64,000 nucleotides of DNA, from assembly GCA_016630905.1 (NCBI GenBank), contig WBMQ01000001.1, forward strand, positions 1,550,001 to 1,614,000, written 5' to 3'. Source of the DNA: Capillidium heterosporum. Lineage: Eukaryota > Entomophthoromycota > Entomophthoromycetes > Entomophthorales > Capillidiaceae. A program made the translations under genes and the position numbers. The notes beneath the pieces are model-generated. The model was not told the DNA's origin. It saw only the letters and a list, made by a program, of their open reading frames with translations, and searched no databases. Below are positions 11,170-24,100 of the stretch, piece after piece. Every line of letters starts with the position of its first letter. The stretch's first letter is position 1.

Positions 11170-12498
11170 AGTAATGTTAAATTAGGTTGAGTACGGATAT
11201 TAATTTTAGGTAGTTGGTTAGTTGGCCGATATAGTATAACTTTTGCTTATGTCGAAATAGATGTGGATATGGATACTCTCTACTTTCTAAACTGTATGCG
11301 ATCCCCACCTTTTTGTTTTGAATTTGAGATTGGAGGACTTGGTAAAGGGTTCACAGCTAGATTTCCACTTTTAGTTAGGGAAAATATTGTGGTTTTATTT
11401 TTAGTCAATTTGATTAAAAGTTTCTCCACTATCAAAACTCATTAAATTTCAGATTGTGTGGCTAGGTATAGGGTGCACTTTAAAATATAACTATGTCATT
11501 CTAAACGATATAGACAAATAATATATGATAGATGAGATGTAAACATGTCCATTTCTGAGTCGAATTCCTTTGAAAGCAGCTTTTGGAAAGGAACATAGCG
11601 TATAGTTGAGCAAGAAATTTAAACTGTTAATGATGTTCCATCTTCAATAAATTTCAAAAATATATTAATATATCGGTTTTATAGTGTATATAGCTTTTCT
11701 ATAAAGGTTTCTACATTTCCAAGAACATCCTTCTTGCGAATATCTTTAAAGAAAGGGTTATTCAGTTACTAGATTGTAGGCATCAAACAGAACTTTGTTC
11801 GCTTTATCCTGATTTATTCATCCCCCAGCCCCAGCCTATAGCAGTAATTGCTCCTTGGCTATACTAGGTAAAATGGCTGTTTGAATCAGACAAAGTGGCA
11901 TACTGGAGCTCAACATCCCTAGGATTTAAGGGTATACCCCTTAGGGTATTTATGCCAAAGTAAAGCCAATCAAATCAAGCTATTTGCCAGATTTAAGGAT
12001 GGGTTCAAGCGCTTTAGATTATTGAATAGCATGCAGCTTACAACAAATTTGACAAGTTTGTAGTGTTCAAGTCAGCTTCAAGTCCAAGATAAACCAACCC
12101 CAACCGCCCTTCACAGTTTTTAAAAGAACGTAAAGTATAATTCTGAGCATTCAGGTACAAATTTAGAATTTTAATGTATATGTAAAATAGGTTTATGAGC
12201 TTAGTATGATTTAGTATAGTTTATATTTCTCAATTGTAAGCTACACATCCTAATTTCAATTTAGGACGTATTTAGTTTAAATTTTACCGACGCTAGTGTA
12301 TATATTACCTTTTGGACTAGAAAATTAGTTTTAGGAGACAGTGTAAGACTATAGTAACTATGTAGCTTTAGATATTAATTAGATATATGTATATAGAAAT
12401 TTCAGCTTAGCACCTTCTAGTTATTTGTTTTCGACCTCAACAATTCGAACCAACATAGTTTATAGCTTTCATTTGCTTTTTACATTTTGTTAGTCACA
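11170..12498. other. Intergenic, 1.3 kb
   Basis: A 60-codon frame at 11263-11445 has no motif. This is a divergent promoter region for SPA2 (minus) and the RRM gene (plus). No repeat is seen. Confidence 0.55.
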
Positions 12499-13930
12499 AT
12501 GGAGCATCGAAATTTTTCACCAACTTACAGTGGCAACAACTCACCAAATACTTACCAGCAAGAAGAGCGAATTGATTTTGATGAGCAGGAGACAAGATAC
12601 TTCGAATCAATCGCAAGGAGGTAGGTATCCAAAAAATGATGTAAGCAGATCATCTGCCCTTACTAGTAGAGATTCATTCAAAAACGGTATGGGCTCTTCA
12701 TACTACGCTACAAACGACACCAAAGCCCCGACCAATTCCAATGAAGACTACAATAGCAATAGAGCAGAACACAGGCCCATCAGCTCGGATGAAAAGTAAA
12801 TCAAGCTACCTTCCTCTACTAACAAGCCTTAGCAAAATATTTGTCGGCGGGTTAGGTTGGAATACCACCGAAGGTATATTTACTTTTATTTAATCCCGCT
12901 AAACTTTACAGCGATGCTTCGTGAACACTTCAATAACTACGGCAGAATAAACCACGTTGTCGTTATGCGCGACCCAGTTAATGGTAAGTCACGAGGGTTC
13001 GGCTTTGTTCAATTTATGGACCGTAGAATGGCCATGGAAGCCTTGAAGTTCACGCACAACATCAACGGCAAGATAGTAAGTCAATTACCAGTACACATCT
13101 GAAATTTTTACAGGTTGAAGCCAAGCAAGCCATCCCCAAGGACTCCATTGCTACCGTACCCGAAAGGCCTTGCAAGATATTCGTAGGTGGGATACCTCCT
13201 GTCATCACGGAGCAGGAACTTGCCGACTTTTTCGAGAGGTTCGGTAAGGTCAGTGGTGCCATGCTCATGTTCGACCGAGCTACTGGTCGACCCCGTGGCT
13301 TCGGGTTTGTTACCTTTGAAAACTCAAAATCAGTTGAAGCGGTACTCTCTGAGCCCACTGTCGTCCTGTTAGGCAAGCCAGTAAGCGAATTTCAAAAGTG
13401 TTTGTCTGATAGATGTCTAGATCGAAATCAAAGTTGCCTTGCCCAAGACAGCCATGCCCCCAAATCGACATGCCACCAACTCCAACATCCGAACTCCTTC
13501 TGAACTAGAACACCCCCGTATGGGCTACGACTACGAACCTAGCCACTCTCGACAGTACTATGACAGCTACGTCCCACCAACCCACCGCCCCCCTTACCCG
13601 ATCTCACGGTACAGTGCAAATGAAATGTACCGTGGGGAGGAAACTTACAACCACCCTTATGAGTACATGGACCAGCAGCCGATGGCTCCTTCCCGCTACG
13701 TCCCAGCACGTGAGGGCTACACTCAATCCAACCCCGCATATGCAGCACGTCCTCGCAACTACCAAGCACCTTATCAAGCCGATCCTTACAGCCGAATCTC
13801 CCAGGAGTACATGGCTCCCAGTTATAACACCAACAAAGTCAAGTATATGACCTCAACTGCTACTGCCGCACCTCGTTCTCAATTCGGCCAAAATCGCAGT
13901 GGGTACCACCCCTATCAGCGTCACCTCTAG
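12499..13930 (+). CDS. Two-RRM hnRNP A/B-type RNA-binding protein (Hrp1/Musashi-like)
   Basis: Six exons: join(12499..12620, 12649..12795, 12833..12873, 12912..13075, 13114..13380, 13421..13930), 416 residues. RRM1 (about residues 91-165) has RNP2 KIFVGGL and RNP1 KSRGFGFVQF; RRM2 follows after a short linker with RNP2 KIFVGGI and RNP1 RPRGFGFVTF. The C-terminal 165 residues are Tyr/Pro/Arg/Gln-rich and low complexity, typical of hnRNP prion-like tails. The family binds single-stranded RNA in 3'-end processing, export or translation control; which of Hrp1, DAZAP1 or Musashi is the nearest orthologue is open. The first intron would be only 28 nt, but without it the ATG frame meets a stop before RRM1. 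Confidence 0.88.
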
Positions 13931-14930
13931 GTAGATTACTTTTCACCTCCTTTTCTTTACTTTACCTCGCCTCAGTTTTAAATTTATCGAAAATACTCGA
14001 CTGTCCAGCTTCTCAATTAAAATGCTTTCTACATACCTTAAAAATCACCGAGGCTGGGGCAACTTTAGGATAGGTTATCTTTGGCCATCTCTTCATCCGA
14101 TACATGGTTCGTTTAATTTAATATAAGTTAGATCTTTTAGACTCAGACCAGGGGTAGACATATTTGGAAAACTCTATAATAGGTGGACAGGCTCTATATT
14201 GTCAACAAGGCAGTTTAGGTTGAGCAGCCATTAGTTTTTATTGGTAATTTGAGCGAGATTATGAAATCTAACCTTTGTGCTAAAAAAAGGGTAAATGCAC
14301 GTTGAAAAAAGCAACGCTTTAGTTTTACATTCGAAGTAATGAAATTGTATAAGGCAACCGATAGCGAGCTTAATGTAAAGAACGGATTATCTTTAACTTT
14401 AAATCGACTATTCAACCCTAGCAGTTAGGTGGGATCGTAGTTCCTATTGTGTTACAAGTTCAAAAACAGACCTATTTTATGTATATAAAAATTAATGGTC
14501 CGTACATCAGGTATCTTTCAAAAGTATTTCTAGTCAAAGTATGCTGTATGGAAATCGGACGAGTTTTGTAGATACTTTGCTTGTTCAAAACCATACGATA
14601 CGATTCAATATAGTCTTGTCTGTTGTGATCATTTAAAAGGTTTATGATGTAGGTTGCTGTAGAAGTTATCAATTATAAACTTATATTTTACCTTATGTAT
14701 TTGTTCAAATATACTTTTGCTGGATATTTATTACTACCTTTTAAATGATAGTATAGATCGAATATTCATAAGAATGATTGACTTTCTAAAAATCAAATAT
14801 ACTATTGCAGTGAAAACATTTAATGATAAAACACAAATACTATTGACAGAACTTTTATTAGTATTAAATAGCAAATTTTATTTAGATCAATAAGCGCAGC
14901 CTAAACAAAATAGTGGCATCAGGAACCCAC
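13931..14930. other. Intergenic, 1.0 kb
   Basis: Tail-to-tail region between the RRM gene and RPL3. Small minus-strand frames (14215-14415, 14472-14672) show no motif. Confidence 0.55.
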
Positions 14931-16196
14931 TTAAAGATCTTTCTTGAGGGTACCAAGGAAGGTGGACTTTTCCTTGGAGGTCTGGAAACGACCGTGACCG
15001 AACTTGGAGGAGGTGTCGATGAACTTGAGCTGGACCTTCTCCAAGGACTTGCGGGAGGTGTGGGTGAAGAGAGACTTACGGAGAGTAAGGATTCTCTTCT
15101 TGACACCAACACAAGCACCCTTGATCATGACGTAGTCTTCGTTGACGATACCGTAGTGGGGGAAGCCACCAACGGGGGTGATCTGCTTGACGGTCAAATC
15201 GTACTCAGTAGAGGCGTTCTTCTCGTCATCACCCTTACCGATACGGTAGATCTTCTTGTTGGTCTCGGTACGGTGGTGGTAACCGTTCTGACCGGCACGG
15301 GCAACCGAGTACATGACTCGGGAAGGATGCCAGGCACCAATACAGGCTACCTTACGCAGACCACGATGGGTCTTACGGGGGAGCTTCTTGGTACCCCAAC
15401 GGTGGGTAACACCTTCGTAACCCTTACCCTTGGTAACACCAATGACGTCAATCATCTCATCCTGCTCGAAGACGGCACCGACCTCGACGGTCTTCTCGAA
15501 GTGCTCGCTGGCCCAGTTGACCTTGTCTTCGATGGAACCACCGTTGAGCTGGACTTCCATAAGGTGAGCCTTCTTCTGGGCAAGCTTGGCCTTGGAGATC
15601 TGGGTGTGGACCAAGACACGGACGACGGTGCAGTACTTCTTGATGCGCTGGAGGTCCTTGGCAATGGCAGCACCACCCTCCTCGTGCTTCTTGGCGTACT
15701 TGGTGAAGGCCTTCTTCTTGCTCTTGTACCAGTTCTTGTAGAAGCGACGCTTGACTTCGTCGGACAAGTGCTGGGCCCAGACGGTAGCCAAGGTACGGAG
15801 ACCGCGGGGAGTCTCGATGTAACCAACAACACCAACGACGACAACGGGGGGAGTCTCGATGATGGTGACGGCTTCGACGACCTCCTTCTTGTGGTTCTTG
15901 GAACCGGGACGGTCCATCTCGCGGACGATGTGGGTCATACCGGCCTTGTAACCCATGAAGGCGGTCATGTGGACGGGCTTGCTGGCGTCATCCTTGGGGA
16001 AGGTCTTTACCTTTCCGCGGTGACGGGAAGCGCGCTTACGGGGAAGGAAACCCAAATGACCATGGCGAGGAGCCTCGAATTTACGGTGAGACTAAATGGT
16101 AAACTTTTAGCACATTGCTTTACAAGGATTGAGAAACCAAAACTGAAAAATAGATGGATGCATTGAAAATGCCAAAATAGTTGTTATAATTACCAT
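14931..16196 (-). CDS. RPL3: Ribosomal protein uL3 (RPL3)
   Basis: Two exons: complement(14931..16091, 16194..16196), 387 residues, the family length. Exon 1 is only the ATG; the donor GTAATT follows at once and a 102-nt intron ends at CATTTAG before [19 protein letters not shown]. Conserved blocks include [15 protein letters not shown], the [20 protein letters not shown] loop reaching the peptidyl-transferase centre, and [17 protein letters not shown]. The W finger and the histidine methylated in yeast L3 lie in the GVTHRWG...H region. Codon use is strongly biased to C-ending codons, as expected of a very highly expressed gene. A 417-codon frame on the opposite strand is a by-product of that bias. 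The C-terminus ends LKKDL, shorter and less charged than usual. Confidence 0.98.
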
Positions 16197-16623
16197 GTTT
16201 GTTTATCTCTGTACGGTTGAAAGAGAAAGTGTTGGGAAAAATTCTTTATTGCTTATTGGAATCATCATGCAAAAATTTTCGACTTTTGAAATTTTGATTC
16301 TGTTCTTGAAAATTTCCAATTTTGGATTGAATTGGGTTCAGGAATGGAGTTTTGTTCTGCAAACTTCATGATGCAAGCTAACGATTCAAAGGAAGTAGAT
16401 ACATACCAAGAGCTACTAGCTCTTGTATTTCAAGTATCAAAAATAAACTTACTCGATAGCAAGAGTAATAATAAGTATATTAACATACTATTCTCTTACA
16501 ATTATATATATGACCCTACATCACAATATTTTATTATGAAGAAATAATAGACTACGACTAACTACATTAAACTTCGAAATACGAAAAGTACAACAACCAA
16601 AGTATTAAAATTTTCATTTTAAT
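16197..16623. other. RPL3 promoter region
   Basis: About 430 nt between the COG3 stop and the RPL3 ATG. A 71-codon plus-strand frame at 16332-16547 has no motif. There is no room here for a missing COG3 C-terminus. Confidence 0.55.
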
Positions 16624-18068
16624 TCATTGAGTAAAATATTTAGATGTCAACAGTGATACCAACTTAGCTTCAGTAGCCTTGAACTTAGCTCCTAAATTAA
16701 ACTTTAGTTATTTCCAAACGCAGCTAACTCAAAGTTACCTTTCAAGCGATGCATCTCCAGCTCTAGACTCTGTTTCAAGGAACCTAGATCCTCCTTTTTA
16801 TTGCTAGCATCGAACTGGGGTGATACAGCTATTAGTTGGGCATAGAAGGTGCTGAGAAGTCTATCGAGAAGGGGGTAGAGGTAAGTAGTTTCAGTGACAA
16901 AGTAGTTGCTGAACAGGCGCTCCTCCTCGTCCAACGTCAAATTGACTAAGCTTATGGCGTCGATTACCTAATTATATGTTGGCAAAGTAGACTATGTATT
17001 TTTTACCTTGGCTGATGTATTGCTACCATCTAGGAAACTTATGATGTAGGGGGATAGGTAGTTGAATCTAACTTGGCTGTAGACATGATAGCAGTCTTCG
17101 AGGAGAGAGTGTGCTGTAGTTTCAACGTCAGCCTCGAATTCCAATTCACACAACAGTGGTCTAAGCTGATGGGCCAGCTGCTTGAATTTCAAGTTGCCGT
17201 CGGTAAGTTGAAACTAAAGATAAAGCATTAAAAGTATACTATAATAACGGAAGCTACGCTTTGCGATTTCAACTGCTGTTCGAGCTGCTGGAGTCGATCA
17301 GAAAAATATAGTTGAATGGTACTGAAGCTACGGGTCAATCCTTGGTTCAACTTCGAGTTGAAAAGGGCAAAGTCCTTGAAACTAGACTATATAAAATTAA
17401 GAATTGGTTTAAATAGGGCACTTACTAGCTCCTTCAACTCCACCTTCAAAGCCTTCAGGTTCTTTAAAATCGATTTGATACTCAAGTTGACACACAGTTG
17501 AAAGCCCGGTAACTTCAACTGGTTGTTGATGTTGTTTATCCTATCGAAGATATCGATGAATGGCTCTACGCCTTTCAACCAAGTCTCCATCTCCAACTAA
17601 TATCACTTGTTAGCATTTAGACATATAAATTTATACTTTGTCGTCTACTAACTTTCGCATAGCCTCAACCTCCGTACTCTGGAACTGGTAGTTTGCCAAT
17701 TCCTTTTCCACTTCAATTATCGCTTGCTGTAAATCGGTAAATCCATTGTTCAATTTTGAAGTTTGTTGTAGGAGTTGATGTAGAGGTTTCACGTACCTAA
17801 TCTATTTAAATATAGTTTAAAAGACATAAAATTACTTTAGTAGAATTTCATTCCTAAACTTCAATTTGGGTTCCAGCCTGTCGTAGTAAACTCGGAACTG
17901 GTCCCAAGTTTCTATTTTGGTGGTGGGAAGTAAGTCTAAGGAGGAAGAACTCTCTTCAAGTGCATCTTGAGGCTCAATTATCTCTTCATGTCGGGTATAG
18001 CTCGACAAGAACTGTTTCTGGGCTGAAGTTAAACTTTGATTGCTGTCAAAGTTGAATTGAAAACTCAT
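16624..18068 (-). CDS. COG3: COG complex subunit 3 (Sec34), short form
   Basis: Seven exons: complement(16624..16691, 16739..16967, 17007..17213, 17258..17386, 17426..17596, 17637..17796, 17836..18068), 398 residues. The Sec34 N-terminal domain is recognisable: WDQFRVYYDRLEPKLKFRNE, then a coiled-coil stretch (LQQAIIEVEKELANYQFQST), KGVEPFIDIFDRINN, the segment NSKLNQGLTRSFSTIQLYFS, then SLLEDCYHVYSQVRFNYLSP and LTLDEEERLFSNYF. COG tethers retrograde vesicles at the Golgi; Cog3 is in lobe A with Cog1, Cog2 and Cog4. Animal and yeast Cog3 have about 800 residues, so roughly the C-terminal half is absent. The last exon was chosen because the upstream exon otherwise stops after only a few more codons, while AAAG|GTAACT...TTTAG gives a normal 47-nt intron. 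Confidence 0.75.
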
Positions 18069-18943
18069 CTCTTATGGTTGCTGAGAAACTAAACTGAAGT
18101 TTCCTTTATAAAGCTTGACGTCAAATGAAAAGAAATATCCTAACGAATGTGTGTTTAAAATTCCATATTATTTGCCTCATATTTGGATTTTACAATATTT
18201 TGAGGTGGCTTATTTGGGTTTTGATAACCATATTTCTTGGACCACCCTACTTTGATCAGAATCAAGTATTACAATCAACTACTATTCCGTTCAGGTAGTC
18301 TAAGAAATCTTTACAGCTAACTTAGTAAAAAGTACCCATATTATCTGAACAGTATAGCATTAGATTTATAACTCTTGATTCAGACCAAGCTGAAGGAAAA
18401 GAAATGTCAAAATAAGCAACCCTTTATAAAATCCAAAGAATTGAAATATATTAAAAGTATAGGAAACCTACAATATAATAGATATTATACATATATATGT
18501 TTTATTTATGTATATACTCGTTTCAAATCATTAAAGATTTACTGATTCTAACCTTCAAAGCATATTTCTTTACATCTTTAATGAACGTCTAGGAATAGCT
18601 GTTACTGAATATGATAGCGAAGATGAATCTCCATCAAGGAACTCCTACCTATAGGTTTAAGCTTATGAATATTTTGAATACTAATGATTCCAAGACTTAT
18701 AAGTCGAATAGTGTAGTTGAAAGGATTAGGGAGATTAATCAAATATTTATGATAGTATTGATATAGTGGATTATTTGATATAGAAGCTATTAACGTTTGA
18801 AGGATCCAATTTAGCACTTCATTTTAAAATATTATTAAAAATATAGTATATCCAATTGCCTAAAGAAATTATATATCATAAACTAGTTATCAGTCTAGTA
18901 AACCTAAACCCAATAAACATTTATTACAAACTAACAACTACAG
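18069..18943. other. Intergenic, AT-rich
   Basis: A 71-codon minus frame at 18602-18817 has no motif. Nothing else is seen. Confidence 0.55.
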
Positions 18944-20414
18944 TCAACCAAAAATAACCCAGAACGCTAGAGCCAATCCCAACAAATTGGTAAATGTTCC
19001 AAAGATATACTGCACTATCAGAATCCTACCTACTAAAAACGCTTCTCCATTAGGATTATAAAGTTGCGTCAAAAGTAAAGTTGAAGTAGCTGAAGGTACT
19101 AACGAGTTGAACAATAGCGTCAACATGAGGACTCGTTCATCTTTATGGATAAAGTCGTACTGTCTAGCCAGTACGATCAATGGGAAGCCTACAATTGGTG
19201 TCACGACTAACTTTATGAACGCTATGCCTAAACTCAATCCCAGCGGTATCTTGGTCTTAGTTTGGTTGATATTAGCAGCTTCATTTTCGTCAGCGACATC
19301 TTTGTTCGTCTTAGGTAAAAGTGCTGAACCCAAATTGATCAAGCCAATAGGTACGGCAGCATTTCCAACAAATGTGCAGGTCGAATATATAAAATACAAA
19401 GGAGGTAAATTGGTATTCAAAACCAAAAAAGGGTTGTCAGGTACATTCAAAAAGAGATACTTGAGATCAGTAAGACCGACTACTAAACCTAAAACGGTAC
19501 TTATATTGACTGTTGTCAGCAACTCCTTCAAAAACTTGCGGAACTTGGAGTTGGATTGCAACTTCTTGCTTACAAAACTTTTGAGTTGATTTTTTTTGGA
19601 AATTGAGGTTAGAGTCGTTGCTTGTAGTTCGATATCAAAGTTGTTAGTTTGGATCGGAAGGGGAACTTCGGTAGGTTGAAGGTGTTGGTTGGAGTAATCA
19701 CTTTTGATGAGGAGGTGCCCACCTAAAGGGAATAGTGTGACGTTGAAGATGACTATGAATACGGCTACGTAGGCGACTACCAAATCGGTATCCTCCTTTT
19801 GAAAGGGCGGGTTGGAAGTTAAAGTCAAAAGTACAGCTAGTGGCAAATCTCCCTATCATTAAAATCAGTTACTTGTACGTTATGTTTAAAGCTCTTACCC
19901 AGTTAGACCATGCTCCTATAACTTTTGTATAATGGATAAGTAGATGGATGGGTTGTATAATTTACCTATTAGTGTTTTGTTGATGTTACTGGGCAACCTG
20001 TTGCGATAGATAAACCGCACTATTAAACAGCCAATACAACCTATGGACATGTACAATAGTACGAAAGGTATAACGACTCTAAAGTAGTATAAGTGGTTGG
20101 ATAAGAGGTATAGTTACATCATGCGTGCTACCAAAGCTGGTGTTATAGCTGCTATAAGTTTGCTGAACAAAAGGCATGGGACTAAAGCTTGGATATAGAC
20201 CTATACGTTATTATTGCTGTAGATGGAGTATCGTTACTTTTGCTAACAGTTTACTCCCTTTCGGCGTCAAAATCTTTCGATTTGTCAACAGCAACCCTAT
20301 ACCTTTTGAAATTGGCTTAATAACTATATTTTTGCTACTAATCTTACTGCCAACTAAAAGTAACTGCAATATTGGGTTACAGCTCAACCATAATATCTTC
20401 CCTAGCTCTATCAT
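18944..20414 (-). CDS. PIN-like / auxin efflux carrier family membrane transporter
   Basis: Six exons: complement(18944..19852, 19899..19921, 19966..20078, 20118..20200, 20238..20302, 20348..20414), 419 residues. The N-terminal membrane bundle carries the family pattern LLTNRKILTPKGSKLLAK, then PCLLFSKLIAAITP, then GAWSNWGDLPLAVLLTL, where the NWGDLP turn corresponds to the conserved crossover region. A hydrophilic loop of about 100 residues separates it from a second bundle (LPPLYFIYSTCTFVGNAAVP, IPLGLSLGIAFIKLVVTPIV, VPSATSTLLLTQLYN). Fungal members (Ecm3 and S. pombe relatives) sit in the ER or vacuolar membranes; substrates are not settled. The start at 20414 is the first ATG giving a complete first helix. 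Confidence 0.83.
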
Positions 20415-21143
20415 ATTTATTATTGAAATGTTGGATGCCTTGTCTCTAAGTATATCAGTGTTGTATCGGCTATAACTTTAACTTTTCGTATAATAAACTA
20501 TTTGTCGTACATATAAAACTACAGGATCAAAAAGATTACTTATTAGACTTCCTGTTCATTACTAATAGAAAATAAAGGGAATTTTATTGTTGTCAAGTGA
20601 TAAGGAATTCTTCCTAAATAGTAAAATATTCTATTTATAAATTTTAAATAAGGAAATTCCGGGAACTTGTAGGTTGTCCGAAATGAAAGGTTTAAGTGAC
20701 TCAAAGTGAGTTTTGAAAGTTTAGGCACAAGTTTAAAGGATTGACCGACATAAAGTTTTAAACTCATTTAGCTTGAATCTAATAGTAGTTTAATTAGCTT
20801 GTAGGATGTTGATGCCTGATTATATTGATTTGTTGGTTTGCCAGTGGAAGTATAAGAATGTGTGCCTTTTCTATGAAACTGAAGCGAAAACCATTATGTT
20901 TAGGTATGTGTATCTGTCTTTGAAGCCCATCTCCCAAGATAAAGTTGAGCAAATTTAATAGATCATTTCAGTCACCTATTAAAAGTAGTAGAGACATAAT
21001 TCAAAAGTTATGATGATGTAGTTTAGAATATACATGAAAATCAATATGAATATAATAGTTTCAGGATTAGCAGTTTATTAAATTGAATAGTATATATATC
21101 ACTTTTAGCGACACTTGTAAAGTTAAAACGAAAAATGCTAGAC
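20415..21143. other. Intergenic
   Basis: No gene seen. It holds the promoter of the PIN-like gene and the 3' flank of the ABC exporter. Confidence 0.55.
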
Positions 21144-24100
21144 TCAGACGTCGTTAGCAGCCAAGTTCTGTTGGTTGACTAAGGAGTAGTAGTAGCCACG
21201 TAGAGCAAGCAGCTCGTCGTGAGTACCCATCTCCACCCTTCTACCTTCCCTAAACACGATGATGAGGTCAGAGTCCTGAACCGTCGACAGTCTATGGGCG
21301 ATAGTAATCGTTGTCCTATTGGCACTGGCGTTATCTAGAGCTTCCTGGACGATGTGTTCAGACTGGGAATCTAAAGCTGAGGTAGCTTCATCCAGCATAA
21401 GGATCTTGGGGTTACGGATGAGGGCACGAGCGATAGCTACACGTTGCTTCTGACCACCTGAAAGTTTGCCACCGCGTTCACCTACACGTGTGTCGTAACC
21501 TTCCGAAAGCTCGGTGATGAAGTTGTGGGCGTTGGCCATCTTGGCTACAGCTACGATCTGGTCACGGGTAACTTCGGTTTCGGCACCGTAGGCGATGTTT
21601 TCGGCAACTGTCATGTCGAATAATACGGGCTCCTGACCTACCATGGAGAGGCTGGATCGTAGGTAGGGGACATTCCACTGCTCGACATTCTTACCTTCGA
21701 GGCTGATGTAGCCACGTTCCAAGTCGTAGAAACGCTGCAATAGCGAGAAGATGGTAGATTTACCAGAGCCAGAGGCACCGACCAAGGCGACCTTCTTGTT
21801 CTCGATAACCTTCAAATCCAAACCTCTTAGGACGGGGACGTCTTTACGGGAGGGGTAGGCGAAGTGGGCGTTTTCACTTTGGACGTTACCTAAGATCAAG
21901 TTATCTTTGGAACCATATTCAGGAGAGGCATCGATTTGAGGGACCCGATCCAAAAGCTCAAAGACTTCAATGGCGGCGACTTTAGACTTGACTAAACTGG
22001 TAAGTTCGGCAGAGACAAAGCCGAGGGACATACCGGTAAACATAACGGCGGTGATGACCTGGAACATGTTGATGTAAGTGTACTCTCCAGCAACAACCAA
22101 AGTGGTACCATACCAAAAGACGAGGGCGTTGACAAAGTGGGGGGAGCCCATAGCAACACCGTAACCTAGTGCAGCCTTCAAGAACCCTTTGTTGGCTAGC
22201 TTGTGGGCGTTACCGACGCGGACCAAATAGTCTTCGTAGAACAGCTCTTCGCGAGTCAAGCTGGAAAGGGTGCGGATGTTGGTGATCGATTCCATAGCGA
22301 TCTGAGAGACTTTGAGGTAGGCCTTCTTGGTCTCCTTGTTGATATCTGTCAAAGCGTTCATCTCCATAAGCTGTCCGAAAGCGGTCAGTGGCAAGCAGGC
22401 CAGGGCAACTAGGGTGAGTTTCCAGCCGCTGGCGAAGGCGATACCTAAACCTACAATACCACAGCTGATGGCGATAATGACAGCACCGATGACCTTGCTA
22501 AGCAATCCTTGCATGTGTTCAGCTTCGGTCGACAGCTTGGCGGTAACGATACCGATCGAGTTGGCAGGGTCGTCGTAGTAGGAAATTTCCTGGTGTAACA
22601 GCTGCTTGAAGCACATTCTTCTAACGTCAAAGGTCAAGTGCTCACCAACTGAAGAGAACATACCTAGTCTTAGGAAGCAGGCAATGAAGCAGGCGATACC
22701 TAGGACAACAAACATGAGGGACCAGAAGTTGATGCCGGCCTGACCCTTCTCGATCTCGTTTTTGTAGAGGTCCAAGAAGGATTGGGTGGCGTTGGTAAGA
22801 ATGATCGAGTAGATGGGGAAAGTAGCACCTTCGAGAATGGCACCAAACACACCTAAACTGAAGAGAAGCCACCACTGCTTGCACATGCTAAGGACACGCG
22901 TGAGAGGTAAAGGTTCTTTTTGACGTTCCAGATCAGCCAACTTCTTGGGGTCCTTGACCGATTCAGCCTTGGTTGCAATCTTCAGAATGCCATCTCCGGC
23001 GTACTCTTCACTGTCGTCGTCATCGTCGGCGACGAGTGAGACGTGGTCTGGGGAATCCTTGGGAGTAGGGTCCTCGCTCGAACCTTTGAGGGTGGCGTCT
23101 TTCTCTTCGGTTCTCAGGGATTGAGCTTGAACTAGATCGGCGTAGACTCCATTGGCTTTGAGCAGTTCGTCGTGGGTACCCTTGTTCGACAATGGTACCT
23201 TGTCGAAGACTACGATCTTATCGGCCTGCTTAATGGTGGAAAGACGATGGGCGATGATGACGGTGGTTCGGTTCTCGGAAGCTTTATCCAGAGCCATCTG
23301 GACCGTCTTCTCTGACTCGGTATCCAAAGCGGAGGTAGCTTCGTCCAAAAGAAGGATCTTGGGATTCTTGATGATGGCTCGTGCGATGGCGATACGTTGC
23401 TTTTGACCACCAGAAAGCTGGGATCCCTTGTCACCTACCATAGTCTCGTAGCGCTTGGGTAGAGTCATGATGAACTTGTGGATGTTGGCCAGTTTACAGG
23501 CGTCCTCAACACGTCTCTGGAGCTCGGCTGGGTCGGATTTGAGTTCGGCATCGTTTTTAAGCCCAAACAGGATGTTGGCCTTGATGGTGGTTGCAAAGAG
23601 GATGGGTTCTTGACCGACAATACCGATATTCTCTCTTAAGAATCGAGTTGAAATGTTCTTGATGTCGACACCGTCGAGGAGAACCTGGCCCTCTAATGGA
23701 TCGTAGAAGCGCTCGATCAAACCAACGGTTGTACTCTTACCACTCCCAGATGGTCCTACCAGAGCAACTGAAGTTCCGGGCTCGATGTTGAGAGAGAAGC
23801 CTCGGATAATTGGGATATCGGGTCTTGAGGGGTAGTTGAACTTGATATCCCTGAACTCGATGGAGCCTTTTATGGGAGTGATGGCAGCTTCCTGCTGTTT
23901 CATACTGTCGGTAACCTCGAATGGGCTGATCTCACTCTTGCGTTCGATGACGTCAAAGAGCTTGGCGGCAGCTCCTTGGGCGGTGGCTAAGGCTGTTATG
24001 CTTGGTGAAGTTTGTCCAAGAGTCATGGCACCGATCAGAACGTTGAAGAAGACGGTCAAAACTTGATCGGGGGCGGATTCTTTTTCGAGGATAAGTCTGC

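Noticed and set aside
14913-16166. 417-codon open frame antisense to RPL3
   Set aside because: It arises from the C-ending codon bias of RPL3 on the other strand; the composition is Gly/Leu/Val/Thr repeats with no domain.
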